This document shows positions 32,895 to 42,453 of a stretch of 64,000 nucleotides of DNA, in pieces (the first letter of the stretch is position 1; every line of letters begins with the position of its first letter). The notes under the pieces are model-generated. The model did no database searches, was not told the DNA's origin, and saw only the letters and a list, made by a program, of their open reading frames with translations. The DNA is from Poriferisodalis sp965208485 (GTDB taxonomy: Bacteria; Actinomycetota; Acidimicrobiia; Acidimicrobiales; Poriferisodalaceae): contig NZ_OZ242344.1 of assembly GCF_965208485.1 (NCBI RefSeq), forward strand, positions 310,001-374,000, in the 5' to 3' direction. Made by a program: the position numbers and the translations under genes.

Positions 32895-34555
32895 GCGCGA
32901 GGGCGCGCCGATGCGCTGCGGCGGCGGTGGTGCTGGCTGCGGCATGTTCGGGACAGGCCAGCGTCCCGGGCCATAGCTCTGGGGCGGTGCCGGTCCCCGC
33001 GCGGCCCGTTGCGCCGACGATACCCGGGAGCATCGATATGCCGACGTCGGCCCAGGTGCCCGATGACGCTCGGGCCATGCCCGAGACGAGTGTTTCTGAG
33101 GGCGCGGAGGAGAGTCCTCGGTCGGCTGTGTCCACGAGCACGTGGGTGGTCTTCGAGGAGACGGAACCCGAGCCGCCGCGCTGGCCGATCCTGGACCGGG
33201 TGCGGGTCCCGCAATCCGATACCGACACCAAAGGCGCAGGGTTCTGGTTCGATCCACCGTCGAGCGCGAGGCTTGAAGCAGAGGGGATCACGATTGACGA
33301 TTGGTTCGCGCACCATTACGTCACCGATTACGTCACCGACTTGTGCGAGGCCGGTTTCGAGCAGGAGGACACGTTCGCCGACGATGCCGATCCCGTGGAC
33401 GGGCGGCTGTCAGCTCTCATCGACGTGGCCGAATGCCCCGATCGAGCCAGCGTGGCCGAGCCCGTGAGCTGCGTGCTGATCAGATCCGACGGTACCCGCG
33501 AGCCATGCCCGGAGCCCGACCAGCCGGTCTTGGAGGGTGAGGGGCGGTGGATGGTCGACGACGAGTGCGCAGCAGGCGTGCACGGCACCACGCACAGCAC
33601 ACGTCAGCAGGCGTGGCAGGCCGCGGCGCGCGACCGTGCCCTGCGAACCCTGCCATACGGGGCGCGGCCGCTGGGATTGTGGCCCGAGGCGGGTGGGCCG
33701 CTGGGCTGTGGGGGCATCAAGTACGCGGACCCTTCGTCGCCTATCGACGAAGTGCGGATACTGCCCGAGACGGTCGCCGTCACCGACGGAACTTTGCGGG
33801 GCTTGGTTCGCAACTGGTCTCGAACGCTATGGGCATGGGAGGTCCAGGTGCACGCCGACGGGCGGACTGCCTGGTGGCCGTTGACCATCCAGCCCGGTGA
33901 GACCGCTCCCTTCGAGATGCCCGACTGGCACGGGCCCGCCGACCCTGCCCACATAGCGTTTGCCGTCACAGCTGTCTTGTCCGACGACGCCGACCTATCG
34001 CGGGGCTTCGAATTCTACTCCGGGGTGTCGCCATACCTGTGCCCCGGGGATCGTGTGATTGACCAAGGGGGACTTGCCCACCCCAGTGTCGGCGTGGAGT
34101 TGCTCCCCCAGGTGCTCGACGATTTCCCGCCCGAGGTCCTCAATGAGAAGTGCCTGCGAGTCTTGGACTCGAAAGGCGCGATACGCCATCGGTCGTTATC
34201 CAGCAGCGCCGATCTCGGTCCCGTGCCGTCACATCCCAGTATGCATGGCCGCCTCGCACCCGGGCTCATCACGGACCTGCGCGCGTATCTCGCTCGTCTC
34301 GACGACTCGGGGCGCGTCACAGAGTTGCTCCGATTGACACCGTTCAACTCCGAAGGCTATGTAGTGGACCTCAACGACAACGTGGTTCGTGGCGAAGACG
34401 GCGCGGAGCTATGGGTCTCAGAGTCGGTCACACGCGAATATCCGCCCCTCAACGGCGGAGCCGGCAGCATCAGACTGCTCTTTGAGGATCCATCTCCAGA
34501 CGACTTGGTGATCTGGATCGGCGGCGCTCACCATGCGGTCGACGGAGGAAGTTGA
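32891..34555 (+). CDS. Secreted or lipoprotein-like hypothetical protein
   Basis: 554 residues from GTG 32891 (GTGA overlap with the preceding ORF). The N-terminus ARRCAAAAVVLAAACSGQAS looks like a lipoprotein signal with Cys near residue 17, although the -3 residue is Ala rather than Leu. A Pro/Ala-rich linker follows. The conserved-looking C-terminal half contains LRGLVRNWSRTLWAWEVQVH, WWPLTIQPGETAPFEMPDWH and LSDDADLSRGFEFYSG. This half has a broken paralog immediately downstream (35370-36197). I do not recognise the family; a surface protein specific to this lineage is the likeliest reading. Confidence 0.65.
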   Translation: MSARARRCAAAAVVLAAACSGQASVPGHSSGAVPVPARPVAPTIPGSIDMPTSAQVPDDARAMPETSVSEGAEESPRSAVSTSTWVVFEETEPEPPRWPILDRVRVPQSDTDTKGAGFWFDPPSSARLEAEGITIDDWFAHHYVTDYVTDLCEAGFEQEDTFADDADPVDGRLSALIDVAECPDRASVAEPVSCVLIRSDGTREPCPEPDQPVLEGEGRWMVDDECAAGVHGTTHSTRQQAWQAAARDRALRTLPYGARPLGLWPEAGGPLGCGGIKYADPSSPIDEVRILPETVAVTDGTLRGLVRNWSRTLWAWEVQVHADGRTAWWPLTIQPGETAPFEMPDWHGPADPAHIAFAVTAVLSDDADLSRGFEFYSGVSPYLCPGDRVIDQGGLAHPSVGVELLPQVLDDFPPEVLNEKCLRVLDSKGAIRHRSLSSSADLGPVPSHPSMHGRLAPGLITDLRAYLARLDDSGRVTELLRLTPFNSEGYVVDLNDNVVRGEDGAELWVSESVTREYPPLNGGAGSIRLLFEDPSPDDLVIWIGGAHHAVDGGS

Positions 34556-36197
34556 TCCAGCTTCCGGAATCGGCGGCGACACCACTGCCGCAGTGTCCGA
34601 CGAGTTCACCGTGATTCCCGCGGGTGCTGTGTGCACCGCAGTGCCCGCGGACGCCACGGTCACCCCGGCGACCGGCGCTACGCGCACGGTGGGTGTGGAG
34701 GTGGACGCCGACGCGTCGGTGACGGTCACGGTCAGGTGCGCCAACGGCGTCGAGTCCGATGCGGCGGCGGCGACGTTCGCTGCGGGTGAGGGCTGCAGCA
34801 GCGCTTTGGGGGTGCTGGGTGGGGAGCAGGCGCAGCCGGTGGCGGGCACCATCAGCGCCGACGCAGACTGCGTTTCGACGCGGCGCCGTCACCCCCACAG
34901 CATCGGCAACCGCACCTATTGTGCGCGCTGGCACACCTTCGCGCTCGACTCGCCGGGATGGGTGACGATCACGCTGGAATCGGCCGCCACCAACAGCCGC
35001 CACCTGGACCCGTTCGTGATCCTGCTCAGCGGCGGCGCCGGTGACGGCACCGGCACCCACATCGACCACAACGACGACCACCGCTCGGGTTATGACACCC
35101 ACCGTTGGAACAGCCGCCTGGTGGAGGTGTTCCTCCAGCGAGGCAGCTACACCATCGAGGCCACCACGTACGGCCAGCGCCGCACCGGCGACTACACCCT
35201 CACCGTCGACGCCGCCCGACCGGGTTGGCCGCCTCATATGACGCAACCGTGGGCCGCGAACTGCGAATCGAGTTCAACCTCGGCGAGTTCCATGCCGCCG
35301 CCACCGCATCGCACAGCGACCTCGAAGTCAGCGCCGAAAGCTCGGGCACCAGCGGCACGCTGCTGCTCAGACCGTCGAGTACCCGGACCGCGACAGCCCC
35401 CTCGATGAGGTGAGCGTGCTCGACGGCACCGTCAGCGCCTCCGGCGGCGTGCTGCGGGGGCCCTGGTGCGAAACTGGTCCAGAACCCTGTGGGCCTACGG
35501 CGTGAGCGTCGAGGCGGACGGCCGGGAGTTCCGGTGGCCGCTGTCGATCCAGCCCGGCGAGGCCGCCCCGTTCGAGATCTACGGTTGGGAAGGCACCGCC
35601 GATTCGTTGCTGGCCGACATCTCCGTAACAGCAGAGATGTCCAACGACGCCGACCTCTCCCGCGCGTGGTGGATGCTGCCGTACCCCCAAGTCATAGAGC
35701 CCGGCGTCTGGCGCCATTCGCCCGGCCGGCTCCCTACGCCGCCTCAGGAGGTACTCGACGAGCTGCTGGCGAGTGCCGAGCGGCTGGTGTCCGCTGGAGC
35801 CCACTACAGCCTCTCCTCCGATCTTCCCGATTCGCATCCGAGCCTGCACGGCGAGCTCGACGAGAGCATCGAGTTCGATCTGGCCGTGTATGTGGCGTAC
35901 CTCGGCGACGACGGCTCCGTGACCGACCTGATCGCGCCCACTGCATATGACAGAGGGGACTGGCTGCTGCCTCCCCCGGACGGGGTGCTGCCCCCCGGGG
36001 CGGAGTACTCGGTCGATTCCTACGGCGAGCGCGACGGCCGAGTCCACTACCCGCCGTTCGTGGTGCGGCGGTTCCCGGTCCCAGAATTGGGTGTGCGGGA
36101 GGTAAGCGTGCTGTTCGACGGCACTTCGGGCGCGCGATGGGTGATGTGGATCGGCGCGAACCACAGCACATCTGCGTCGAGAGAGCAGTCGCCGTGA
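34533..36197 (+). pseudogene. Fragmented secreted-protein paralog(s)
   Basis: A chain of pieces in changing frames. 34533-35220 encodes a beta-rich exported domain (FTVIPAGAVCTAVPADATVT; then RWHTFALDSPGWVTITLESA, VEVFLQRGSYTIEATTYGQR). A frameshift near 35220 continues it as LAASYDATVGRELRIEFNLG. A further shift near 35370 gives EYPDRDSPLDEVSVLDGTV, and loss of one G in the G run at 35456-35460 separates this from LVRNWSRTLWAYGVSVEADG. From about 35370 on, the pieces match the C-terminal half of the protein at 32891-34555 (for example YADPSSPIDEV; LRGLVRNWSRTLWAWEVQV). At least three shifts, so a decayed paralog or fusion of two. Confidence 0.7.
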
Positions 36198-37518
36198 CGT
36201 CGAACTGTCAGACGCGGCGTGCAACGGTGCGCCCGGTGCTGGTGGTGGCGGCATTCGCACTCGGGTTGGCCGCAACAGGATGCTCCCGCAGCGAGGTCCC
36301 TGCTGTCGGGCACCCGGCAGCGACGACCGAGACCGCGGTGACCGAGCCGACCGCCGCTGTGAGCGTCGACGGCGTAGGCGATGCGGTGACTGGGGGCGGC
36401 CAAGCGCCTGCGTCCGTGCCGCTGCGGCCCGGGAAGGGAGTCGAGGTCACCGCCGGCATGCAGTCCGAAGGCTGGTCGCGCTTTCGCGCCGAGGTGTACA
36501 GGCAGCTTCTGAGCGAGCTGGGCTATGAGGTCTCGGTCCCGTGGGAGGCGGGCCCGAACGTGGCCTACTTGTGGATGGCCGCTGGCGATCTGGACTACTG
36601 GACAGACGGGCTGCTCCCGTCCCATGAGGCGTGGCTCGACGGCGACAGTTTCGACGGATCGCGGGTAGGAGACCATGTATCGGTGGTGGGCCAGCAGATG
36701 TCACTGGGGAATGTGCTGGGTTGGCTGATCTCCAAGACCTTCGCCGACGAGCACGGCGTGTTCACTATGGACGAGCTGAATCGCGATCCCGCAGCGCTGG
36801 CCGCGTTCGACGCTGCCGATGCCGTGCCCGGCAACGGCAGAGCCGACGTGTTCTCGCTGGGAGGCATCAGCGACATCTCCGAGTCGCAGGCAGCCTTCTC
36901 GGGCTGGGACAACATCACGTTTGTCAAGATCGGTGAGGAGGAAATGATCGAACGCGCCGCGAGCGCGGTGAACGCAGGCGCACCCTTTGTCATGTTCGTG
37001 GGAACCCCCGCGGCCGTGGGCGAGACCCGCACCCTGTCGACTTCGACACGGGTAGTCGTGTGGGAACCCCCGCGGCCGTGGGCGCGACCCTGGAGCCGGG
37101 AGTCAACGTGTACTGGCTGGGCGTCGAAGAGTTTCTGGATGACTCGAACCCGCTGGGGTATCCCGAAGGAGATCTGTTCTCCGAGCTGACCCGCGGACGC
37201 GACGGCACCGGCGGCTACGCGCCGATCAGCGCCAAGGAGTGCCCCGCGGCGGCGTCCAGTCCCGACGGGCTGTGCCCACTCGGTTGGGTCGCCAATGACA
37301 TAGCAGTCGCGGTCCGTAACGACTTCCTGACTGCAAATCCCGCAGCTGCCGCACTGCTCGAAAATGTCACGCTTCCCCAGGCAGAGGCCTCAACAGTGCT
37401 CGCACGACAGGCCGACGGCAGCGATCCAGCTGATCTCGCAGCCGAGTGGATCGCTGCCAATCGGGTTCTCGTCGATGAGTGGCTGCATGCGGCCCGCGAA
37501 GCGGCATCCAGGAAGTAG
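36194..37518 (+). pseudogene. Glycine betaine ABC transporter substrate-binding lipoprotein, frameshifted
   Basis: From GTG 36194 the protein has a lipoprotein signal (FALGLAATGCSRSE) and an OpuAC/ProX-type domain (VTAGMQSEGWSRFRAEVYRQ, YLWMAAGDLDYWTDGLLPSH, QMSLGNVLGWLISKTFADEH). At 37022 a 62-bp insertion, bounded by two copies of a 25-bp sequence, shifts the frame. The C-terminal third resumes at 37060 (GTPAAVGATLEPGVNVYWLG ... DLAAEWIAANRVLVDEWLHA). Removing one repeat plus spacer restores a full-length protein of about 420 residues. Betaine or a related quaternary amine is the expected ligand. No permease or ATPase gene is next to it. Confidence 0.8.
36998..37084 (+). repeat. 25 bp direct repeats flanking a 62 bp frameshifting insertion
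   Basis: GTGGGAACCCCCGCGGCCGT plus GGGCG occurs at 36998-37022 and 37060-37084. The offset of 62 bp is not a multiple of three. Recombination between the repeats would precisely restore the betaine-binding protein. Confidence 0.85.
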
Positions 37519-37716
37519 GCGATGCCGGTCGTGGCGGCCTGCGACGGCGCCGCGATCGTGCCCTGCTGCTGATGGCACCACGCCGGTGCCGAACTGCGTC
37601 CCCGACACCGCAGACGCAGAACAAGAAGAGCCTTCGCGAAAACGTGGGATGGGGGCTGCCGGAACTGGTGGGCCGAGCACCGACGTCACATCGAGTCGAC
37701 CGTTCTGGCGAACTCG

Positions 37717-39249
37717 TCAGACGATGGCGTCGGGTTCTTCGGCCTTGCGGCGGGCGATGCAGTCGCGCAGCTCGGCATCGACGGCGTCGTCGATCGGCGG
37801 CGGCTCGTAGTCGGCCAGCATCTGCTTCATCAGCCGGTTGGCCCGCTGCGCGGCGTCCAGCGATCCCTCGTCGGCCCATTGCTCGAAGCTGTTGTTGTCC
37901 GCGATCGAGGACTGGTAGAAGGCCGTCTCGAAGTTCGCCAAGGTGTGCGGGTGGCCCAAGAAGTGGTCGCCGTGGGGGTTCGTCGTGAACGCCTCCACCG
38001 CTTGGCCGTTGTCGGACAGGTCGACGCCCCGGGCGTACACCCCCATCATGCCGAGCTGGTCAGCGTCCATCAGCAGCTTCTCGTAGCTCAGCGTCAGCCC
38101 GCCTTCGAGCCAGCCGGCGGCGTGCAGCACGAAGTTGACGCCCGCGGCCATGGTGGGCAGCAGCGTCGAGGCCGACTCGTAGGCCGCCTGCGCATCGGGT
38201 GTTTTGGACGACGTGAACTGGCCGCCTGAGCGGAACGGCACGCCGACCCGCCGAGCCAGCTCGGACATCACGTAGATCGCCAAGCCTGCCTCGGGTGTGC
38301 CGAAGGTAGGCGCGCCGGTGGCCATCGACATCGACGACGCGAACGTGCCGAAGATCACCGGCGCACCGGGCCGCACGAGCTGGCAGAACGCCATGCCCGA
38401 CAGCGCCTCGGCCAGCGCTTGGGCCGCCAGCGCCGCCACGGTGACCGGCGACATCGCCCCGGCCAGGATGAACGGCGAGATCACGCACGCCTGGTTGTGC
38501 TGCGCGTACACGTCAGCGGCGCCCAGCATGGTGGCGTCCCAGCGCAACGGGGACGATGCGTTGATGAGACTGGTCAGCACCGTGCGGTCGCCGAGGTCGC
38601 CGCCGAAGGCGATCCGGCACAGCTCCACCGAGTCGGCGGCCCGCTTGGCGGCGGTCACCGAGCCCATCAGCGGCTTGTCGCTGTAGCGCAGGTGTGCGTA
38701 CACCATGTCGAGGTGCCGCTTGTTGACCGGCACATCGGTCGGCTCGCACACGGTGCCGCCGCTGTGATGCAGGTGGGGGAGCATCCAGGTCAGCTTGACG
38801 ACCCGCTCGAAGTCCTCGAGGGTGGCATACCGGCGCCCCTCGTCGAGATCAGTGACGAAGGGCGAGCCGTAGTTGGGAGCGAACACCGTGGAGTCGCCGC
38901 CGATCGGCACCGAGCGTGCCGGGTTGCGGGCGTGCTGGGTGTAGATCGCCGGGGCATTGGCCTGGACGATTTCGCGGCACATGCCGCGAGGGAATCGCAC
39001 CTTCTCGCCGTCCACGTCGGCGCCGGCGTCGCGCCACAGCTCGAGGGCGCGGGGGAAGTCCTGGAAGGCGACACCCACCTCGGACAGGATCGTCTCGGCG
39101 TTGGACTCGATCTGGGCGAGGCCCTCTTCGTCGAGCACGTTCACGGGGGGCAGCGTCCGTTGCACATGGGTGCTGAACGCCACATCGGCCGTCGCTCGCT
39201 GGGCCTGGCGGGCCGCCCGGCCACCGCCTCGCCGTCGTCGCTCGCTCAT
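37717..39249 (-). CDS. MttB-family corrinoid-dependent methyltransferase, non-pyrrolysine type
   Basis: 510 residues of the trimethylamine-methyltransferase family (COG5598). Recognisable stretches: NVLDEEGLAQIESNAETILS, FAPNYGSPFVTDLDEGRRYA, LHHSGGTVCEPTDVPVNKRH, PFILAGAMSPVTVAALAAQA and TNPHGDHFLGHPHTLANFET. No in-frame TAG is present, so it belongs to the Pyl-less branch, whose characterised members demethylate glycine betaine (MtgB), proline betaine or carnitine. It would move a methyl from the quaternary amine to the Co(I) corrinoid protein at 43145. Last gene of a five-gene operon. The betaine-binding protein next door favours glycine betaine as substrate. Confidence 0.9.
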   Translation of the reverse strand: MSERRRRGGGRAARQAQRATADVAFSTHVQRTLPPVNVLDEEGLAQIESNAETILSEVGVAFQDFPRALELWRDAGADVDGEKVRFPRGMCREIVQANAPAIYTQHARNPARSVPIGGDSTVFAPNYGSPFVTDLDEGRRYATLEDFERVVKLTWMLPHLHHSGGTVCEPTDVPVNKRHLDMVYAHLRYSDKPLMGSVTAAKRAADSVELCRIAFGGDLGDRTVLTSLINASSPLRWDATMLGAADVYAQHNQACVISPFILAGAMSPVTVAALAAQALAEALSGMAFCQLVRPGAPVIFGTFASSMSMATGAPTFGTPEAGLAIYVMSELARRVGVPFRSGGQFTSSKTPDAQAAYESASTLLPTMAAGVNFVLHAAGWLEGGLTLSYEKLLMDADQLGMMGVYARGVDLSDNGQAVEAFTTNPHGDHFLGHPHTLANFETAFYQSSIADNNSFEQWADEGSLDAAQRANRLMKQMLADYEPPPIDDAVDAELRDCIARRKAEEPDAIV

Positions 39250-39259
39250 GGTTCCTCGC

Positions 39260-41500
39260 TCATCTGGGGGATCGCCGCCGCCTGCTGCGTTGATCTCGGC
39301 GTGCAGTTGTATCGGCTGTGGGTGCGGGGAGACTCACCACGGTCTCGAGCTGCGGGCTGGGCGCGGTGGCGTGGGGGAGTGCCATGGCGGCCACGAAGAA
39401 CTCCTGGAATCGGGGCTCGGTGGCGGTCTCGATCTTTTCGATGCCGCGCACGACCCGTTCCATCTCGGCCCGCTGGGTGCCTGAGAGCAGCGCCTGCACC
39501 GCGCCGGTGCCGGCTGCGTTGCCGATCGAGCGCACCCGGTCGGGATCGCAGTCGCCGATGAGTCCGAGCACTATGGCTCGCACCGGGTCGATGTGCGCTC
39601 CGAACGCGCCGGCGAGCTGCACCTGCGAGACGGCGTCGACGCCGGCGTGCTCGCACAGCAGGTCGATGCCGGCGCGCAGCGCCGCCTTGGCGAGCTGGAT
39701 CGCCCGGACGTCGTTCTGCGTGACCGTGATCGTCGGACCCTCGCTGCCGGGCGGAGGCTGGTAGAGCACGTAGGACGAGGTGCGGCCGTCCTCCACGATG
39801 CGGGAGGCCTGCTCATCCGCGGAACCGCGCGGGCGGATGCCCGCTCCCGTTGTCGCATCCATTGCTTCCCGCTCTTGTTCGCTGCGCTCACGGGCCGCTC
39901 GGGCCACGGCTTCGCTTGGCGGCTCAGCCTCTGCGGGGGGCGGCCCGGCGATGACCCCATCGGCCGACAGCACTCCTGCGAGGTACATCTCGGCGACGGC
40001 CTCGATGATGCCCGAGCCGCAGATGCCGGTGACCCCGGCTGCGGCACTGCGGGCGCCTGCTGCTACACCCTGCTCGACTGCTTCGGCAAAGCCGGGCTCG
40101 TCTGACCACATCTCGCAGCCGATGACCTGCACGCGCGGCGTCCACGTCAGCGGATCGATGCGGACCCGCTCGATCGCGCCGGGCGTCGCCCGCTGGCCGC
40201 AGCTGATCTGCGCTCCTTCGAAGGCGGGTCCGGTCGGGCTGGACGCTGCCCACAACCCTTCGCTGTTGCCCAAGACGATTTCCGCGTTGGTGCCGACATC
40301 GACGAGCAGTGTGATCGCGTCAGCCCGAGACAGCCCGCCCGCCAGCACCGCTGCTGCAGTGTCGGCCCCGACATGACCGGCGATGGCCGGTGCGACGTAG
40401 ACCCTCCCAGCCGGGCATGGCAGGTCCAGATCGTTGCCGGCCAGTTCGACTGCAGCGTCAGTGGCCAGCGTGAACGGCGCCTGACCGAGGGGAGTCGGGT
40501 CGATCCCCAGGGCGATGTGCATCATGATCGGGTTGCCGACCAGGACGACCTCGAGCACGGTCGAGGGGTTCTCGCCCGCATCGGCGCACAGTTCGGTGAC
40601 CAGCGCCGCCAGCGCTTCACGCACCAACGCCGTCAGCTCGGCCGCCCCGCCGGGGTTCATCATCACGTAGGAGACCCGGCTCATCAGGTCCTCGCCGAGG
40701 CGGATCTGGGGGTTCATCCGGCCCGCCGAGGCCAGCACGTCGCCGCTGTGCAGGTCCAGCAGGTGCCCGGCGATGGTGGTGGAGCCGATGTCGATTGCGA
40801 CGCCCAGGCCGACGGTGACCACGCCAGGCCACACTGCAGCCACCATGCCGCTGCGATCTGACCGATCCTCACCGCTCCAGCGGACGGCGATCGTGACCAG
40901 CCGGTTGCCGTCGTCGTCGGCCGCAGCGGCGTCGACCGCCCGATGCAGCCCTGCCAGCGCTTGGGGCAGCACGCCGTCGGCACGCAGATCCCATTCGTCG
41001 GCGACGCAGTCGATGATCACCTGGGCCAGTCCGCGCCGCTCGTCGAGCGTCGCCGGCGGCACGCTGACGGCGTGCAGCGTGGACAGCGGGTCCAGCGCCA
41101 GCTCGCCCACGTCCACCGCCTTGCGCACCACCGGGCTGTGCAGCTGGCTGCCGGGAGGCACGTCCACCACGACATCGGCGCAGATGCGGGCCTGGCAGCC
41201 CAGCCGCGATCCCGCATCCAGCGGGCGCCGGCCCCGGTAGGCGGCCTCGGTCGCTCCCACCCCGCTCAACGCATCAGCGCCGACCGTGATCGCCCATTTC
41301 GGGAACGAGCCCACCGAGGGAACCACCTGGCAGCGGCCGCAGATGCCGCGCCCGCCGCACACGCTGTCGAGGTCCACGCCGAGCTGGCGGGCCGCGTCAA
41401 GCGCTGTGGTGCCCTCGCTCATCGTGCCGGTGCGGCCCGACGGCGTGAAGACGACGCGCAGCTCAGGCGCCTCGACGGGCGGCAGCGTGCCTGGCGGCAT
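39260..41500 (-). CDS. Reductive activator of corrinoid proteins (RACE), 2Fe-2S plus ASKHA domain
   Basis: 746 residues from ATG 41500. N-terminal ferredoxin domain (LDSVCGGRGICGRCQVV with a further Cys in RLGCQARI), a linker region, then the DUF4445/ASKHA ATPase domain: VAIDIGSTTIAGHLLDLHSG, NPQIRLGEDLMSRVSYVMMN, VGNPIMMHIALGIDPTPLGQ, LLVDVGTNAEIVLGN and a late VQLAGAFGAHIDP. Such proteins use ATP to reduce inactive Co(II) corrinoid to Co(I). A loop at about residues 530-547 is the in-frame 69 bp repeat copy, in a position where homologs have no fixed structure. The start is 11 bp downstream of the methyltransferase stop. Confidence 0.9.
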   Translation of the reverse strand: MPPGTLPPVEAPELRVVFTPSGRTGTMSEGTTALDAARQLGVDLDSVCGGRGICGRCQVVPSVGSFPKWAITVGADALSGVGATEAAYRGRRPLDAGSRLGCQARICADVVVDVPPGSQLHSPVVRKAVDVGELALDPLSTLHAVSVPPATLDERRGLAQVIIDCVADEWDLRADGVLPQALAGLHRAVDAAAADDDGNRLVTIAVRWSGEDRSDRSGMVAAVWPGVVTVGLGVAIDIGSTTIAGHLLDLHSGDVLASAGRMNPQIRLGEDLMSRVSYVMMNPGGAAELTALVREALAALVTELCADAGENPSTVLEVVLVGNPIMMHIALGIDPTPLGQAPFTLATDAAVELAGNDLDLPCPAGRVYVAPAIAGHVGADTAAAVLAGGLSRADAITLLVDVGTNAEIVLGNSEGLWAASSPTGPAFEGAQISCGQRATPGAIERVRIDPLTWTPRVQVIGCEMWSDEPGFAEAVEQGVAAGARSAAAGVTGICGSGIIEAVAEMYLAGVLSADGVIAGPPPAEAEPPSEAVARAARERSEQEREAMDATTGAGIRPRGSADEQASRIVEDGRTSSYVLYQPPPGSEGPTITVTQNDVRAIQLAKAALRAGIDLLCEHAGVDAVSQVQLAGAFGAHIDPVRAIVLGLIGDCDPDRVRSIGNAAGTGAVQALLSGTQRAEMERVVRGIEKIETATEPRFQEFFVAAMALPHATAPSPQLETVVSLPAPTADTTARRDQRSRRRRSPR
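39860..39913 (-). repeat. 69 bp dispersed repeat, copy 3 (in frame in the RACE gene, 15 bp deletion)
   Basis: Encodes EAVARAARERSEQEREAM. First 22 and last 21 bases equal those of copy 2 apart from one substitution next to the gap. The 15-bp deletion preserves the frame. Confidence 0.75.
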
Positions 41501-41511
41501 GGCGAGACCGC

Positions 41512-42453
41512 CTAGCCGACGCGAGCGCGACGGCCGCCCCGCCGGCGCGGTCGCTCGCCCGATCCGGCGCCGGCTGTGACGCCTGCCGCCGCCACACCCG
41601 CCGGGGCGCCACGGTTGCGATGCTCGGAGATCCACGCTGCGCAGTTCTCGTCGTTGCCTGCCAGCACGTCGCCGGCCATGACAGCGGTCTTCACCTCGGC
41701 GTGGAGGGGATTCATGATGGCCGAGGTCAGCCCGGACCCGATCGCCATCGAGAGGAACGTGCCGGTGATCGCGTTGCGATTCGGCAATCCGAAGCTGACG
41801 TTGGAGGCGCCGCAGGTGGTGTTCACACCCAGTTCGTCTCTCAGGCGCCGCACGAGCTGGAACACCTGTCGACCCGCGGTCGACATGGCCCCGATCGGCA
41901 TCACCAGCGGGTCCACCACGACGTCGTGGGGGGGTATGCCGTAGTCGGCTGCAGCGCTCACGATGCGGCGGGCCACGTCGAAGCGCACATCGGGGTCTTC
42001 GCTGATGCCGGTCTCGTCGTTGGAGATCGCCACCACGGCCGCCCCGGCGCGCGCCACCAGCGGCAGGATGCGCTCCATCACCTCGGGCTCGCCGGTGACC
42101 GAGTTGATGAGCGGCTTGCCGACATAGGCGTCCACGCCGGCTTCGAGCGCCTCGATCACCGAGGAATCGATGCTGAGCGGCACATCGGTGACCGACTGGA
42201 CCAGCTTGACGGCTGCAGCCAGCAGCGCCGGTTCGTCAGCCAGCGGCACTCCGGCGTTCACGTCGAGCATGTGGGCGCCGGCGGCGACTTGGGCGAGGGC
42301 GTCGGCCTCGACACGGCTGAAGTCGCCCGAACGCATTTCCTCGGCGAGCATCTTGCGTCCGGTGGGGTTGATGCGTTCGCCGATCATCACGAAGGGGCGG
42401 TCGAAGCCGATCACCACCTCGCGTGTGGCTGAGCTGATGACGGTGTCGGTCAC
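41512..42453 (-). CDS. Methyltetrahydrofolate:corrinoid protein methyltransferase (MtgA/AcsE-like)
   Basis: 313 residues from GTG 42453. Pterin-binding TIM barrel: PFVMIGERINPTGRKMLAEE, MLDVNAGVP, LSIDSSVIEALEAGVDAYVG, PLINSVTGEPE, VAISNDETGI, DPLVMPIGAM, and CGASNVSFGLPNRNAITGTF. In betaine-degrading anaerobes MtgA transfers methyl from the methyl-corrinoid protein to THF; here the same direction is expected, feeding MetF and Fhs. The last 30 residues are a basic Ala/Gly/Arg tail. Start overlaps the DUF1638 stop by GTGA. Confidence 0.9.
   Translation of the reverse strand: MTDTVISSATREVVIGFDRPFVMIGERINPTGRKMLAEEMRSGDFSRVEADALAQVAAGAHMLDVNAGVPLADEPALLAAAVKLVQSVTDVPLSIDSSVIEALEAGVDAYVGKPLINSVTGEPEVMERILPLVARAGAAVVAISNDETGISEDPDVRFDVARRIVSAAADYGIPPHDVVVDPLVMPIGAMSTAGRQVFQLVRRLRDELGVNTTCGASNVSFGLPNRNAITGTFLSMAIGSGLTSAIMNPLHAEVKTAVMAGDVLAGNDENCAAWISEHRNRGAPAGVAAAGVTAGAGSGERPRRRGGRRARVG

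Noticed and set aside
41508..41516. CTAG at the MtgA stop as another palindromic element
   Set aside because: No inverted arm or core sequence is found around it.
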